A DNA stretch of 21,063 bases from a virus. Of the stretch, positions 1-7,123 are shown one piece after another; the first letter of the stretch is position 1, and each line of letters begins with the position of its first letter. The notes beneath the pieces were generated by a model that saw only the letters and a list, made by a program, of their open reading frames with translations, was not told where the DNA came from and searched no databases. The translations under genes were made by a program, and so were the position numbers. The DNA is taken from positions 1 through 21,063 of the IMG/VR virus record IMGVR_UViG_3300013127_000788. The stretch is one strand, 5' to 3'.

Positions 1-2
1 TA

Positions 3-122
3 TTACGTCAGATGAAAGATGTTGATTTTGGAGAAATTCTTAAAAAACCAGAATATAAAGATGTTTCTGAATATGGAGCCATGGCTTGTTCTGGCGGGGC
101 TTGTGAACTAACAAAGATTTAA
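3..122 (+). CDS. Ribonucleotide reductase large subunit, C-terminal fragment
   Basis: This is an open frame running in from the left edge and ending at TAA 120-122, so only the last 39 residues are visible. The tail carries a C-x4-C pair (ACSGGAC) a few residues from the end. This matches the mobile C-terminal cysteine pair of ribonucleotide reductase large (alpha) subunits, such as CESGACKI in E. coli NrdA, which re-reduces the active-site disulfide after each turnover. The enzyme converts ribonucleotides to deoxyribonucleotides. The dUTPase gene immediately downstream fits a nucleotide-supply block. Class I and class II enzymes both have such tails, so the class cannot be decided here. The identification rests on the tail motif and context only. 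Confidence 0.6.
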   Translation, partial: LRQMKDVDFGEILKKPEYKDVSEYGAMACSGGACELTKI

Positions 123-157
123 TACCCTTTGTATTTTCTTAACTAATAGGATTGAAT

Positions 158-625
158 ATGCTAGAGATAGAAATTAAACTCTTAAACGATCATGCTAAAA
201 TTCCTACAAAATCATATGAATATGATGCAGGATGGGACTTATATTCTTCAGAAAATTGCACAGTTAGATCTGGACAAAGAAACATTATAAAAACGGGTAT
301 ATCTATTGCAATTCCCCAAGGCTGGGTTGGTTTGATTTGGCCAAGATCTGGACTTTCTGTAAAAAGCGGAATAGACGTTTTGGCTGGAGTAATTGACTGT
401 AGTTATCGTGGCGAAATAATGGTGTGCTTATATAATACATCATCAACATTCCCAACGTATATGCATAAAGAAGGTATGTACAAAACTAATGATTTACATA
501 TTAAAACTGGAGATAGAATAGCTCAAGTTTTATTTCAAGAAGTACCAAGGGTTGTTTTTAAGCATGTTAGTGAATTAGATTCAACGGGTCGCGGTGATGG
601 AGGATTTGGTAGTTCAGGACGATAA
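158..625 (+). CDS. dut: dUTPase (dUTP diphosphatase), trimeric type
   Basis: Hydrolyses dUTP to dUMP and pyrophosphate, keeping uracil out of DNA and supplying dUMP for dTMP synthesis. All five trimeric dUTPase motifs are present in the 155 residues: AGWDLYS (24-30), PRSGL (62-66), GVIDCSYRGEI (77-87, with the catalytic Asp80), KTGDRIAQ (116-123), and the glycine-rich C-terminal arm GRGDGGFGSSG (144-154). There is an extra stretch of about 20 residues between motifs 3 and 4 compared with short bacterial enzymes. I chose ATG 158 over an in-frame TTG at 152 because AGG at 148-150 lies 7 bases before the ATG but only one base before the TTG. It follows the reductase tail by 35 bases. Confidence 0.95.
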   Translation: MLEIEIKLLNDHAKIPTKSYEYDAGWDLYSSENCTVRSGQRNIIKTGISIAIPQGWVGLIWPRSGLSVKSGIDVLAGVIDCSYRGEIMVCLYNTSSTFPTYMHKEGMYKTNDLHIKTGDRIAQVLFQEVPRVVFKHVSELDSTGRGDGGFGSSGR

Positions 626-653
626 GTTTCTCTTACCAAGAAAGAGAGTAACC

Positions 654-1325
654 ATGTCTATAAGAAAAAGAGTAAAACAACAAGAAGAAGTTCTGAACCA
701 AAAAATTAAAACAGTAGAAGGGAAAACATACAATCAAAGAGAATACATAAGAGCGATTATTGAAAATGATGTAATATTTTGCTCTGGCCCAAGTGGATGT
801 GGAAAATCTTACATAGCTGCCGGAATAGCGGCGGAACATTTACATTTTGGAAAAATAGACCAAGTGGTTATCACTAGGCCAATAATTTGTACCGGAAAAG
901 AAATAGGGGCGTTTCCAGGGGGTCTTTTAGAGAAAATAAGTCCATATCTAACACCTATGCAAGAAAACTTTAGACATTTTCTTGGCCAAGCATTTTACGG
1001 TTTATATATAAATGAAAAAAAAATAAGGTTTGAACCGTTAGAGGTTATGCGTGGTTCTACATTCAATAATACCTATATGATTTTAGATGAAGCTCAAAAC
1101 TGTACATTTGAACAAATAAAAATGTTTATAACAAGAATGGGCGAAAATTCAAAAGTCTTAATAAACGGCGATACAAGACAAACCGATTTAAATCAAAAAA
1201 GTGGATTATCTCCATGTATTGAAAAACTAAGAAATATAGATGGAATTTCAATAATACAATTAAATAATTCAGATATTCAAAGAAACGGAATGATTGGAAA
1301 AATATTAAACGCGTTGGAGAATTAA
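654..1325 (+). CDS. phoH: PhoH-like ATPase
   Basis: A 223-residue PhoH-family P-loop ATPase, the single-domain form common in phages. Walker A is GPSGCGKS (45-52), Walker B is MILDEAQ (142-148), and the family motif NGDTRQTDL begins at 171. PhoH proteins are related to the helicase core and have been linked to RNA metabolism and phosphate stress; their role in phages is unsettled. In-frame GTG 594 and ATG 597 would add 20 and 19 residues respectively and overlap the dUTPase gene by about 30 bases, with a poor ribosome site. ATG 654 is preceded by AAGAGAG at a sensible distance and leaves the whole ATPase core intact, so I prefer it. The longer form is possible. Confidence 0.93.
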   Translation: MSIRKRVKQQEEVLNQKIKTVEGKTYNQREYIRAIIENDVIFCSGPSGCGKSYIAAGIAAEHLHFGKIDQVVITRPIICTGKEIGAFPGGLLEKISPYLTPMQENFRHFLGQAFYGLYINEKKIRFEPLEVMRGSTFNNTYMILDEAQNCTFEQIKMFITRMGENSKVLINGDTRQTDLNQKSGLSPCIEKLRNIDGISIIQLNNSDIQRNGMIGKILNALEN

Positions 1326-1327
1326 TA

Positions 1328-1693
1328 GTGCCAGAATATAATTTATACTGTGACGACTGTAATCAGAATATATCAATCTTTTGCGGTATATCAGAATATG
1401 ATACAAGAATAAAAAATACAATATGTCCGAACTGCACCTCTAAAAATGTTTATAGAAATTATAAAGAAGATAATATATATTCAACTATTAAAGAAATTCG
1501 AACAATTGGACAACTAGCAGATAGTAATGAGAAAAAAAATAAATCCATCCTGAATGAATTAGAAGCGAAAAAGAAAGAGTCAAAAAAAGAAGAAAAGCCG
1601 TGGTATCATAAAAATTCAACGGCGACAAATAAAGAAATAAATAAGATGGATAAAAAACAAAAAGCTAAATATATAATGGAGAGTAAAAAATGA
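1328..1693 (+). CDS. FmdB-like zinc ribbon protein
   Basis: A 121-residue protein starting at GTG 1328, with GGAG about 8 bases upstream. The N-terminus (MPEYNLYCDDC) and two knuckles, C8-x2-C11 and C33-x2-C36, give the pattern of FmdB-type zinc ribbons, which usually begin MPxYxYxCxxC. The remaining 85 residues are highly charged, lysine- and glutamate-rich and probably disordered. The stop codon overlaps the next start (ATGA at 1690-1693), implying coupled translation. FmdB-like proteins are often called putative regulators, but no biochemical role is firmly known. Here it could be a small nucleic-acid- or protein-binding factor. Confidence 0.7.
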   Translation: MPEYNLYCDDCNQNISIFCGISEYDTRIKNTICPNCTSKNVYRNYKEDNIYSTIKEIRTIGQLADSNEKKNKSILNELEAKKKESKKEEKPWYHKNSTATNKEINKMDKKQKAKYIMESKK

Positions 1694-2010
1694 AATTTGT
1701 AAATGAGAGCTATGTTCAGAAGAAACAGACTGAAGAAGTAGAATTAAATAGAATTGGTGAAAAAATAGAAAAATCTAAAGAAAAATCTTATGCAAAGATT
1801 GTTTCTACTGGCGATTCCGTCTATTATTATATTAGGATCTACCAAAATTTACCATACGATCCTCTCGGTCCATATTCTAGAAGAGAAATATTTTCTGACA
1901 CAAAGATGAAAAAAGTATCAAAAAATACATTCGACTTCTATTTAATGTATTTAAAATCAAACAATTCAATATATTTAACGAAGGCGCAAAGGGGGATTAT
2001 AAATGACTAA
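1690..2010 (+). CDS. Hypothetical phage protein, 106 aa
   Basis: I do not recognise a family. The start is ATG 1690, overlapping the upstream stop by 4 bases, with GGAGAG 7-8 bases before it. The first 35 residues are charged and likely helical. The middle is richer in aromatic residues (SVYYYIRIYQNLPYD, then GPYSRREIF) and suggests a small folded domain. There is no signal peptide, membrane span or cysteine motif. The gene lies in a run of small genes between phoH and the recombinase, and overlaps the next gene by 8 bases, so it is co-transcribed with the replication and recombination genes. Confidence 0.7.
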   Translation: MKFVNESYVQKKQTEEVELNRIGEKIEKSKEKSYAKIVSTGDSVYYYIRIYQNLPYDPLGPYSRREIFSDTKMKKVSKNTFDFYLMYLKSNNSIYLTKAQRGIIND

Positions 2011-2299
2011 AAAAGGACCATTAAGTAAAGCTGAGTCTTTCTATATTGAAAAAAATTTCCACACAATTAATGTGGAAACCTTAGCCAAGGAGCTAGATAG
2101 ATCTCACATTTCTATAGAAAAGCATATTGAAAAATGCAGGAAAATAGAAAAGAAGAACACAACAATTCTTGCGGATGAACAATTTATACATCATAAAGGC
2201 GCCACTATTATGACAGAAAATGCCTCTATTTTGTCTGATGCGCTTAAAAAATCAAGGCCAATTAAACCAATCTCAGACTGTGTGACAAAAATAAAATGA
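2003..2299 (+). CDS. Small protein with possible helix-turn-helix
   Basis: A 98-residue protein at ATG 2003, preceded by a strong GGGGGA ribosome site at 1991. Residues of roughly 13-45 (ending AKELDRSHISIEKHIEKC) have the spacing of a helix-turn-helix: a hydrophobic helix, a short turn after Asp/Arg, then an amphipathic recognition-like helix. The second half contains a Gly-Ala-Thr-Ile-Met stretch followed by a short polar helix and looks like a separate interaction segment. It could be a small DNA-binding or transcription-modulating phage protein, but this is inferred from pattern only. It overlaps both neighbours. Confidence 0.6.
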   Translation: MTKKGPLSKAESFYIEKNFHTINVETLAKELDRSHISIEKHIEKCRKIEKKNTTILADEQFIHHKGATIMTENASILSDALKKSRPIKPISDCVTKIK

Positions 2300-2700
2300 G
2301 CTGGATAGAACATTATAAAAGAAATAAAAATGCAGTATGGATAAAATGCACGTTGTCAGACAATGACGAAAAATTTATAGATAATTTCAATCAATGGATA
2401 GAACTTAAAGATAGATGCAAAAAAGAAAATCTATCTCTAAAGAGATTATCTTTACAATTTAAATCCCATGAGGTTGAACTTAATATTAATGATTGCGATG
2501 GAATCTATTTAATTAGATCGGTAATGGGATCTTTAGGATCGGAAAGCAAAAACTATTACACATTTGGAAGAATAAACGGCGATAACGTTCATAAGCAAAT
2601 GTGGGTAACTCCAGAATTGATAATGACAGATGAATACACAGATAGTATCAAAAATTGCTTTGAAGAAGCAATTATCTATGCAAAAGAAACCGAGATCTGA
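2296..2700 (+). CDS. Hypothetical phage protein, 134 aa
   Basis: I do not recognise this protein. ATG 2296 overlaps the upstream TGA (ATGA), so translation is probably coupled, since no clear ribosome site is visible. The composition is that of a soluble mixed alpha/beta protein with many Trp, Tyr and Asn residues (for example MSWIEHYKRNKNAVWIKC at the N-terminus). No metal-binding cluster, nucleotide-binding loop or membrane segment is seen. The gene overlaps the next one by about 23 bases. Confidence 0.65.
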   Translation: MSWIEHYKRNKNAVWIKCTLSDNDEKFIDNFNQWIELKDRCKKENLSLKRLSLQFKSHEVELNINDCDGIYLIRSVMGSLGSESKNYYTFGRINGDNVHKQMWVTPELIMTDEYTDSIKNCFEEAIIYAKETEI

Positions 2701-3133
2701 AAAAAGAAAATATAAGCATGTTACGACGGGTGATTATTGCACATGTGCAGCTTATATAGCGGAAATTATGTGTATGAAAAATGCAGAATTTCAAAACAAA
2801 GGGTCACTTCCATACAAATTTTGGAATACCTCTAAATGGTCTTGGACTTTTAAAAGACAGCTAATGTTAGCCCAAGATTGTATCAAAACATATTCTGAGC
2901 AAGTGGTTGTTAAATCTATAAATTCGGATGATTTCAAGGGCATATTTTCTCTTAATAATCCAAGATGTAAATCAATATTTAATAAATATTCAAAGATAAT
3001 AGAAGAAGAAAATAGCAAAAATCAAGAACTTAAAGTTGAGGAAAATCCGATCAGTAGAAAAAAAACTTATGGAAAAAGATCGAATATAAATAAATTAAGG
3101 GGAATCGAGAAAGATGGCAAAGAAATTGTCTAA
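2678..3133 (+). CDS. Hypothetical basic phage protein, 151 aa
   Basis: Unrecognised protein with a Lys/Arg-rich N-terminus (KKPRSEKRKYKH), a cysteine-containing core (GDYCTCAAYIAEIMC) and a conserved-looking Trp-rich segment (KFWNTSKWSWTFKRQ). The tail is very basic and probably disordered. I selected ATG 2678, with GAAGAAG upstream, rather than ATG 2630, which would overlap the preceding gene by 71 bases. The basic ends and the recombinase gene immediately downstream (20-base overlap) make nucleic-acid binding plausible but unproven. Confidence 0.62.
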   Translation: MQKKPRSEKRKYKHVTTGDYCTCAAYIAEIMCMKNAEFQNKGSLPYKFWNTSKWSWTFKRQLMLAQDCIKTYSEQVVVKSINSDDFKGIFSLNNPRCKSIFNKYSKIIEEENSKNQELKVEENPISRKKTYGKRSNINKLRGIEKDGKEIV

Positions 3134-4262
3134 ATACAAACTTGATGATAATGATAATCCTGATGATTTTATAACTGGCGCAATGTTAACAAAATATAAG
3201 GACATAATAGAAAGCGGCGAAAAGGTGCTTCAGAATTTAAGTGAATTAAAAGTAATAGGATTATGTCCATCTTTAGATATAGCTCTTGGAGGAGGAATCA
3301 GGGAGGGTCAATGCGTGGTAATGACTGGCGATGCGAAGACTGGGAAAACAACCACAGCCCTTTACTTTGCTTCAAAATGTCAAGCTTTGGGTAAGAATGT
3401 GATTTATTTTAATACAGAAGGAAGAATCACAAAAGAAAATTTTACTGGCATAAAAGGCTTAGACTCTTCTAAAATAAAAATTATACAAGCTACCGATAAA
3501 ACTCCGCTAGTCTCAGCAGAGACGTATTTAAACGCTCTAGAAGCTTTTGTTAAAGGAACTCCAGATTTAGTTGCCATAATAGATAGTGTATCTAATATGG
3601 TTCCAAAAGAAGAATTAGAAGGGGAAATAAGAACCGGCGTAAGAAATTCATTACCAAGACTATTATCAATGTTCTTCAAAAGAATTAGCGGTGATGTTGC
3701 AAGAACAAAGGCTATATTAATTTTTATTACTCATAACATAGCAAATACAAGTGGTATGAGGTTTGCTCCGCAGAAAATTTCTGATTGTGGAAACATGATT
3801 CAGTATCAAGCTGGGACAAACATGGTTATAACGAGTAGGGGAAAATGGCTTGCAAATGGTTCTACGGTATCTGAAGAAGATAATACCAACATACCGCACG
3901 TTGGTCAAATTGCTAATTGGATTATAAAAACATCCGCTTCTGGCGGAAAACCGATGACAAGAGCGGCAACGTGGATAAAATATGGCATTGGTATAGATGA
4001 AACTCAAGAAATCGCTCAATTAGCAAATGAATTTAATATGATTAAAGCGAGTGGTGCTTGGTATGAGATATCGATTGCTATAGATAACGCAACAGATCCG
4101 GTTATTCAGTCTTGTTTACAAAGAAACAATATAGATATCAATGATGAAGAAAGCGTAAAGAAATTTTTCAAATTTCAAGGCATTCAAAGAGTAAGAAATT
4201 TTCTAGAAGAAAATGAAGATGTTAGAAACTTTATTTACGAACATATAAAAGAAATACTATGA
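3114..4262 (+). CDS. RecA/UvsX-like recombinase
   Basis: A 382-residue RecA-superfamily ATPase. Walker A is GDAKTGKT (72-79) and Walker B is LVAIIDSVS (152-160), followed by a region matching the RecA core (THNIANTSGM). The SLDIALGGGI segment before Walker A is typical of RecA, where the protein recognises its nucleotide fold entry. The predicted job is to form filaments on single-stranded DNA and catalyse strand exchange in recombination-dependent replication and repair. The length is close to T4 UvsX (about 390) and E. coli RecA (353). The start ATG 3114 is supported by AAGGGGA upstream. The stop overlaps the next start (ATGA). Confidence 0.9.
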   Translation: MAKKLSKYKLDDNDNPDDFITGAMLTKYKDIIESGEKVLQNLSELKVIGLCPSLDIALGGGIREGQCVVMTGDAKTGKTTTALYFASKCQALGKNVIYFNTEGRITKENFTGIKGLDSSKIKIIQATDKTPLVSAETYLNALEAFVKGTPDLVAIIDSVSNMVPKEELEGEIRTGVRNSLPRLLSMFFKRISGDVARTKAILIFITHNIANTSGMRFAPQKISDCGNMIQYQAGTNMVITSRGKWLANGSTVSEEDNTNIPHVGQIANWIIKTSASGGKPMTRAATWIKYGIGIDETQEIAQLANEFNMIKASGAWYEISIAIDNATDPVIQSCLQRNNIDINDEESVKKFFKFQGIQRVRNFLEENEDVRNFIYEHIKEIL

Positions 4263-4681
4263 AAGTAGTTGGTCTAAATGGTCGAGAGTATAATATTGAT
4301 ACAAAAAAATATGCACTTAAACATAATGACAGCAGGAAAAAGTCAAAATATCATTTACAAGCAAGAGATTTTTTAAATTCATATTTTTCTGGATATTCTA
4401 TTTTAGAAGAGGTAAAGCTTCCTGGAACAACAAATCCGGCCAATCACTCAGCCTTATTTCTTGACTTTTTTATTCCATCTTTCAAAATAGGTATTGAAGT
4501 TCATGGAGAACAGCACTATACTTATTGTCCATTCTTTCATAAGAATAAAGCTGGTTATTATCGAAGTAATCATAGAGACAACGTAAAGAAAAATTGGTGT
4601 GACCTTAATAAGGTTGAATTAATAATATTTAAGTACTCAGATGGCCCTGAAATATGGAGAAATCAACTTGAACACAAATGA
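4259..4681 (+). CDS. DUF559/Vsr-like PD-(D/E)XK nuclease
   Basis: A 140-residue protein whose centre reads as the DUF559/Vsr nuclease signature: a hydrophobic strand with Asp69 (LFLDFFIP), then KIGIEVHGEQHY with Glu80, Gln85 and His86, and a basic helix (RDNVKKNWCDLNK) followed by a strand (VELIIFKY). Families with this pattern are single-domain endonucleases of the restriction-endonuclease fold; Vsr nicks mismatched DNA. The usual xK after the acidic residue is replaced by His82, which is tolerated in some relatives. The gene is translationally coupled to the recombinase (4-base overlap), so a role in processing recombination or branched intermediates is a reasonable inference. Cleavage specificity cannot be read. 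Confidence 0.7.
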   Translation: MKVVGLNGREYNIDTKKYALKHNDSRKKSKYHLQARDFLNSYFSGYSILEEVKLPGTTNPANHSALFLDFFIPSFKIGIEVHGEQHYTYCPFFHKNKAGYYRSNHRDNVKKNWCDLNKVELIIFKYSDGPEIWRNQLEHK

Positions 4682-5126
4682 ACGTTTACAAAAGTTTTTA
4701 TCTGATATAGATCAATACATAGAATCAAAAAACTTTACTGGTCAAGAGTTTAATGAAGAATTTAAAATAGCAGAAAAATTAACTTTAGAATCACTAGAAA
4801 ATCTCTCTCAAGATGATTGCTTTAATTACTCATATATGCTATATCAATACGCAGATTTGATAGCATTAGAATTATCTAAAAGTAAATCAGTTGTTAATTG
4901 GTGCGAAAATGCATTAAATCAGCTGGTTTCTAAAGAAATAATTGAAATGCCGCAATATACAAAGTATGAACTTAAATTCGCGTCTATATTAAATGAAAAT
5001 GATGTAGCAAAAAAAATAAATGAGTGGAAACTTACGGCTCAAGGTAGATCAGATTATTTATACAATAAAGAACATAACATCAGAAAAAAGGCCGAATGTC
5101 TGATGGAAAAGGGGAAACGAAAATGA
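4668..5126 (+). CDS. Hypothetical helical protein (possible recombination mediator)
   Basis: I do not recognise a family with certainty. The 152 residues are almost all predicted helix, acidic in the first half and strongly basic at the end (residues 120-152, ending MEKGKRK). The start is most likely TTG 4668, with GGAG at 4656-4659 eight bases before it. An in-frame ATG at 4641 would overlap the nuclease gene by 41 bases without a good ribosome site. Size, helical content and position between the recombinase and the helicase recall T4 UvsY-type recombination mediators, but I see no convincing sequence match, so this is context only. The stop overlaps the next start (ATGA). Confidence 0.65.
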   Translation: MNTNERLQKFLSDIDQYIESKNFTGQEFNEEFKIAEKLTLESLENLSQDDCFNYSYMLYQYADLIALELSKSKSVVNWCENALNQLVSKEIIEMPQYTKYELKFASILNENDVAKKINEWKLTAQGRSDYLYNKEHNIRKKAECLMEKGKRK

Positions 5127-5503
5127 ATTTTGAAGATCTAGTATCATCATTAAATGAAGAACAAAAGAGGGCGCTTATAAATGCACTTAACTCTAAAAAA
5201 GAACAACCAAGAAAAGAAGAAGTATTTAAAAATCTAAAACCCACGGTGGGCGAAGATTTTACTGTTAATAGAGAAGTAATAGAGAGAGGAGGGAGAAATC
5301 CTGTGAAAGCTAGAGATAATGAGTGGGTCGATGACGGTCAGTTTAGAGACATAGAAACTCCGTCTGGAAAAATATCTCCAAGAAATAGACCTAAACCAAA
5401 AAAGATAGAAGTAGAATGTCATGTTTGTGGAAGAACGTTCCATGTAAATCAACAATATGTTTATGGTGATTTTCAAAGATGTAATCGTTGCGTAGGTAAA
5501 TAG
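5123..5503 (+). CDS. Zinc-finger protein with disordered N-terminus
   Basis: A 126-residue protein starting at ATG 5123 (ATGA overlap, AGGGG upstream); an in-frame ATG at 5096 is less likely. The N-terminus has a short helix (FEDLVSSLNEEQKRALINAL), followed by a long polar, probably disordered linker. The C-terminus is a compact treble-clef or ribbon-type finger with C99-x2-C102 and C120-x2-C123. Such a layout suits a small adaptor that binds nucleic acid or a replication protein. It sits directly before the replicative helicase. No specific function is recognised. Confidence 0.68.
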   Translation: MNFEDLVSSLNEEQKRALINALNSKKEQPRKEEVFKNLKPTVGEDFTVNREVIERGGRNPVKARDNEWVDDGQFRDIETPSGKISPRNRPKPKKIEVECHVCGRTFHVNQQYVYGDFQRCNRCVGK

Positions 5504-5504
5504 T

Positions 5505-6962
5505 ATGAATTCTCAATTGATGGATGTTGGCGCCGAAAGAGCGCTGCTTGCTGGATTATTTACTTATGGCATTGAGGTTTATGTTGAAATATGCGATATA
5601 ATTGATCATAGTACATTTGGATATTATAATAACCAAGTAATATATAAATGTATTGAAAAGATTCTACAAAATGAAGCCGAAATAGATTTACCATCTCTAT
5701 TATCGGCGGCACAACAGCTTGGCTTTTATGAATCAATAAGCACTAAGCAAGAATTAGAATATATAAATTCTTTGATAGAATTTCCAATCAAAAAAGAAAA
5801 CGTAATTAACTTTGCTCTTCAGATAAAGAAGTTTGAATTTGCAAGAAACATCAAAAAACTCGCCAACAAAATCTCAAAAGATGTTGATGAAATAAACGGC
5901 GATGAAAGTATAGATGAAATCTTATCATTAATTGAAAATCCAATAATGGATTTTCTCAAACAAGACAATATCTCCGATAAACCAGAAAAGATTGGGCAAG
6001 ATATTGATGAATATTTTAACTTTTTAATAGAAAATAAATGCGATCAAATAGGCATTCCGACAGGCTATCCTCGATACGATGCAGCTATTGGCGGTGGATT
6101 AAGAAAAAAGTGTGTCGATTTAGTTTCTGCAAGGCCAAAAGTCGGTAAAAGTGTTTTTGCCGATAACGTAGCTTTGAACGTATCGAATCTTGGCATCCCG
6201 GTATTAATGCTAGATACAGAGATGTCAAAAGAGGATCATCTTAATAGAATCATTTCAAATCTTAGTAACGTCCCAATAAATGAAATAGCGACTGGAAAGT
6301 TTTCAGATGATCAAGAAAAGATTCTTGCCGTTAAATCTTCAATAGAGAAAATAAAAAACATACCATATACATATGTTAGCGTTGCAGGATCTCCGTTTGA
6401 AAATGTCTTAAATACAATAAAAAGATGGATAATACACACCGTAGGTCAAGACGAAAACGGAAGAACAAATCAATGTCTTGTAATATACGATTATTTAAAA
6501 TTAATGTCTTCAAATTCAATAACAAATAATATACAAGAATATCAAGCTCTTGGCTTTCAGATAACAGCTCTTCATAACCTCGCCGTAAAATACGACTTTC
6601 CATGCTTATCATTTGTTCAATTAAACAGAGATGGAATAACAAAAGAAAGTACAGACGCCGTAAGCGGATCTGATAGGCTTATTTGGTTGTGTACATCATT
6701 CTCAATTTTTAAACTAAAATCAGCAGAAGAGCTTGCTGAAGATGGGCCAAACACAGGTAATAGAAAATTAGTTCCAATAGTTTCTCGTCATGGACCAGGA
6801 ATGGAAGATGGTAATTATATTAATATGAATATGACCGGAAATAAAGCGAGGTTACAAGAATTAAGAACACGCGACGAATTTAAAGTGTTGAAAAATAATA
6901 ATGATACTGGTATTGAAGGTTCAGATCTTCCATTTGATATTGAGGAAAATGAGGAAAATTAA
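5505..6962 (+). CDS. dnaB: DnaB-like replicative helicase
   Basis: A 485-residue hexameric replicative helicase of the DnaB family. The N-terminal domain (about 1-150) opens with a DnaB-like segment (AERALLAGLF) for primase interaction. A linker precedes the RecA-type motor, which has Walker A ARPKVGKS (209-216), an acidic motif LDTEMS (236-241), Walker B LVIYDYLKLM (325-334) and the motif-4 strand SFVQLNR (369-375). DnaB Walker A loops usually read ARPxMGKT, so this is a close variant. It unwinds DNA ahead of the polymerase on the lagging-strand template. ATG 5505 follows the previous stop at once. The stop TAA shares its last base with the next ATG. Confidence 0.93.
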   Translation: MNSQLMDVGAERALLAGLFTYGIEVYVEICDIIDHSTFGYYNNQVIYKCIEKILQNEAEIDLPSLLSAAQQLGFYESISTKQELEYINSLIEFPIKKENVINFALQIKKFEFARNIKKLANKISKDVDEINGDESIDEILSLIENPIMDFLKQDNISDKPEKIGQDIDEYFNFLIENKCDQIGIPTGYPRYDAAIGGGLRKKCVDLVSARPKVGKSVFADNVALNVSNLGIPVLMLDTEMSKEDHLNRIISNLSNVPINEIATGKFSDDQEKILAVKSSIEKIKNIPYTYVSVAGSPFENVLNTIKRWIIHTVGQDENGRTNQCLVIYDYLKLMSSNSITNNIQEYQALGFQITALHNLAVKYDFPCLSFVQLNRDGITKESTDAVSGSDRLIWLCTSFSIFKLKSAEELAEDGPNTGNRKLVPIVSRHGPGMEDGNYINMNMTGNKARLQELRTRDEFKVLKNNNDTGIEGSDLPFDIEENEEN

Positions 6963-7123
6963 TGGGCGTATATTCACTAATACTTGCTATTATACTATAT
7001 ATAACTATTGCATTGCAAAATTTGATTGACAAAGACTATCCACATGTGTTAATATGGCTATCATACGCAGCTGCAAATGCTGGATTTCTGTGGTATGAAA
7101 TCCTTAAAAGGAATATGCTATGA
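6962..7123 (+). CDS. 53-residue two-span membrane protein
   Basis: A short open frame precisely fills the interval between the helicase and primase genes. It starts at ATG 6962 (TAATG overlap with the helicase stop, GAGG at 6951-6954) and its stop TGA overlaps the primase start (ATGA). The protein has a hydrophobic N-terminal segment (VYSLILAIILYITIAL) and a second one (VLIWLSYAAANAGFLW) separated by a short charged loop (NLIDKDYPH), with a Lys/Arg-containing tail. This is the pattern of a small two-pass inner-membrane hairpin. The perfect junctions and the ribosome site argue that it is real. Function unknown; it might tether replication to the membrane or affect the host envelope. Confidence 0.7.
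   Translation: MGVYSLILAIILYITIALQNLIDKDYPHVLIWLSYAAANAGFLWYEILKRNML

Noticed and set aside
633-839. Minus-strand open frames of 60-125 codons throughout the window, for example 633-839, 3404-3679 and 20430-20807.
   Set aside because: All lie opposite strongly supported + strand genes, have no recognisable domains, and lack ribosome sites in context. They are shadows of the coding strand.
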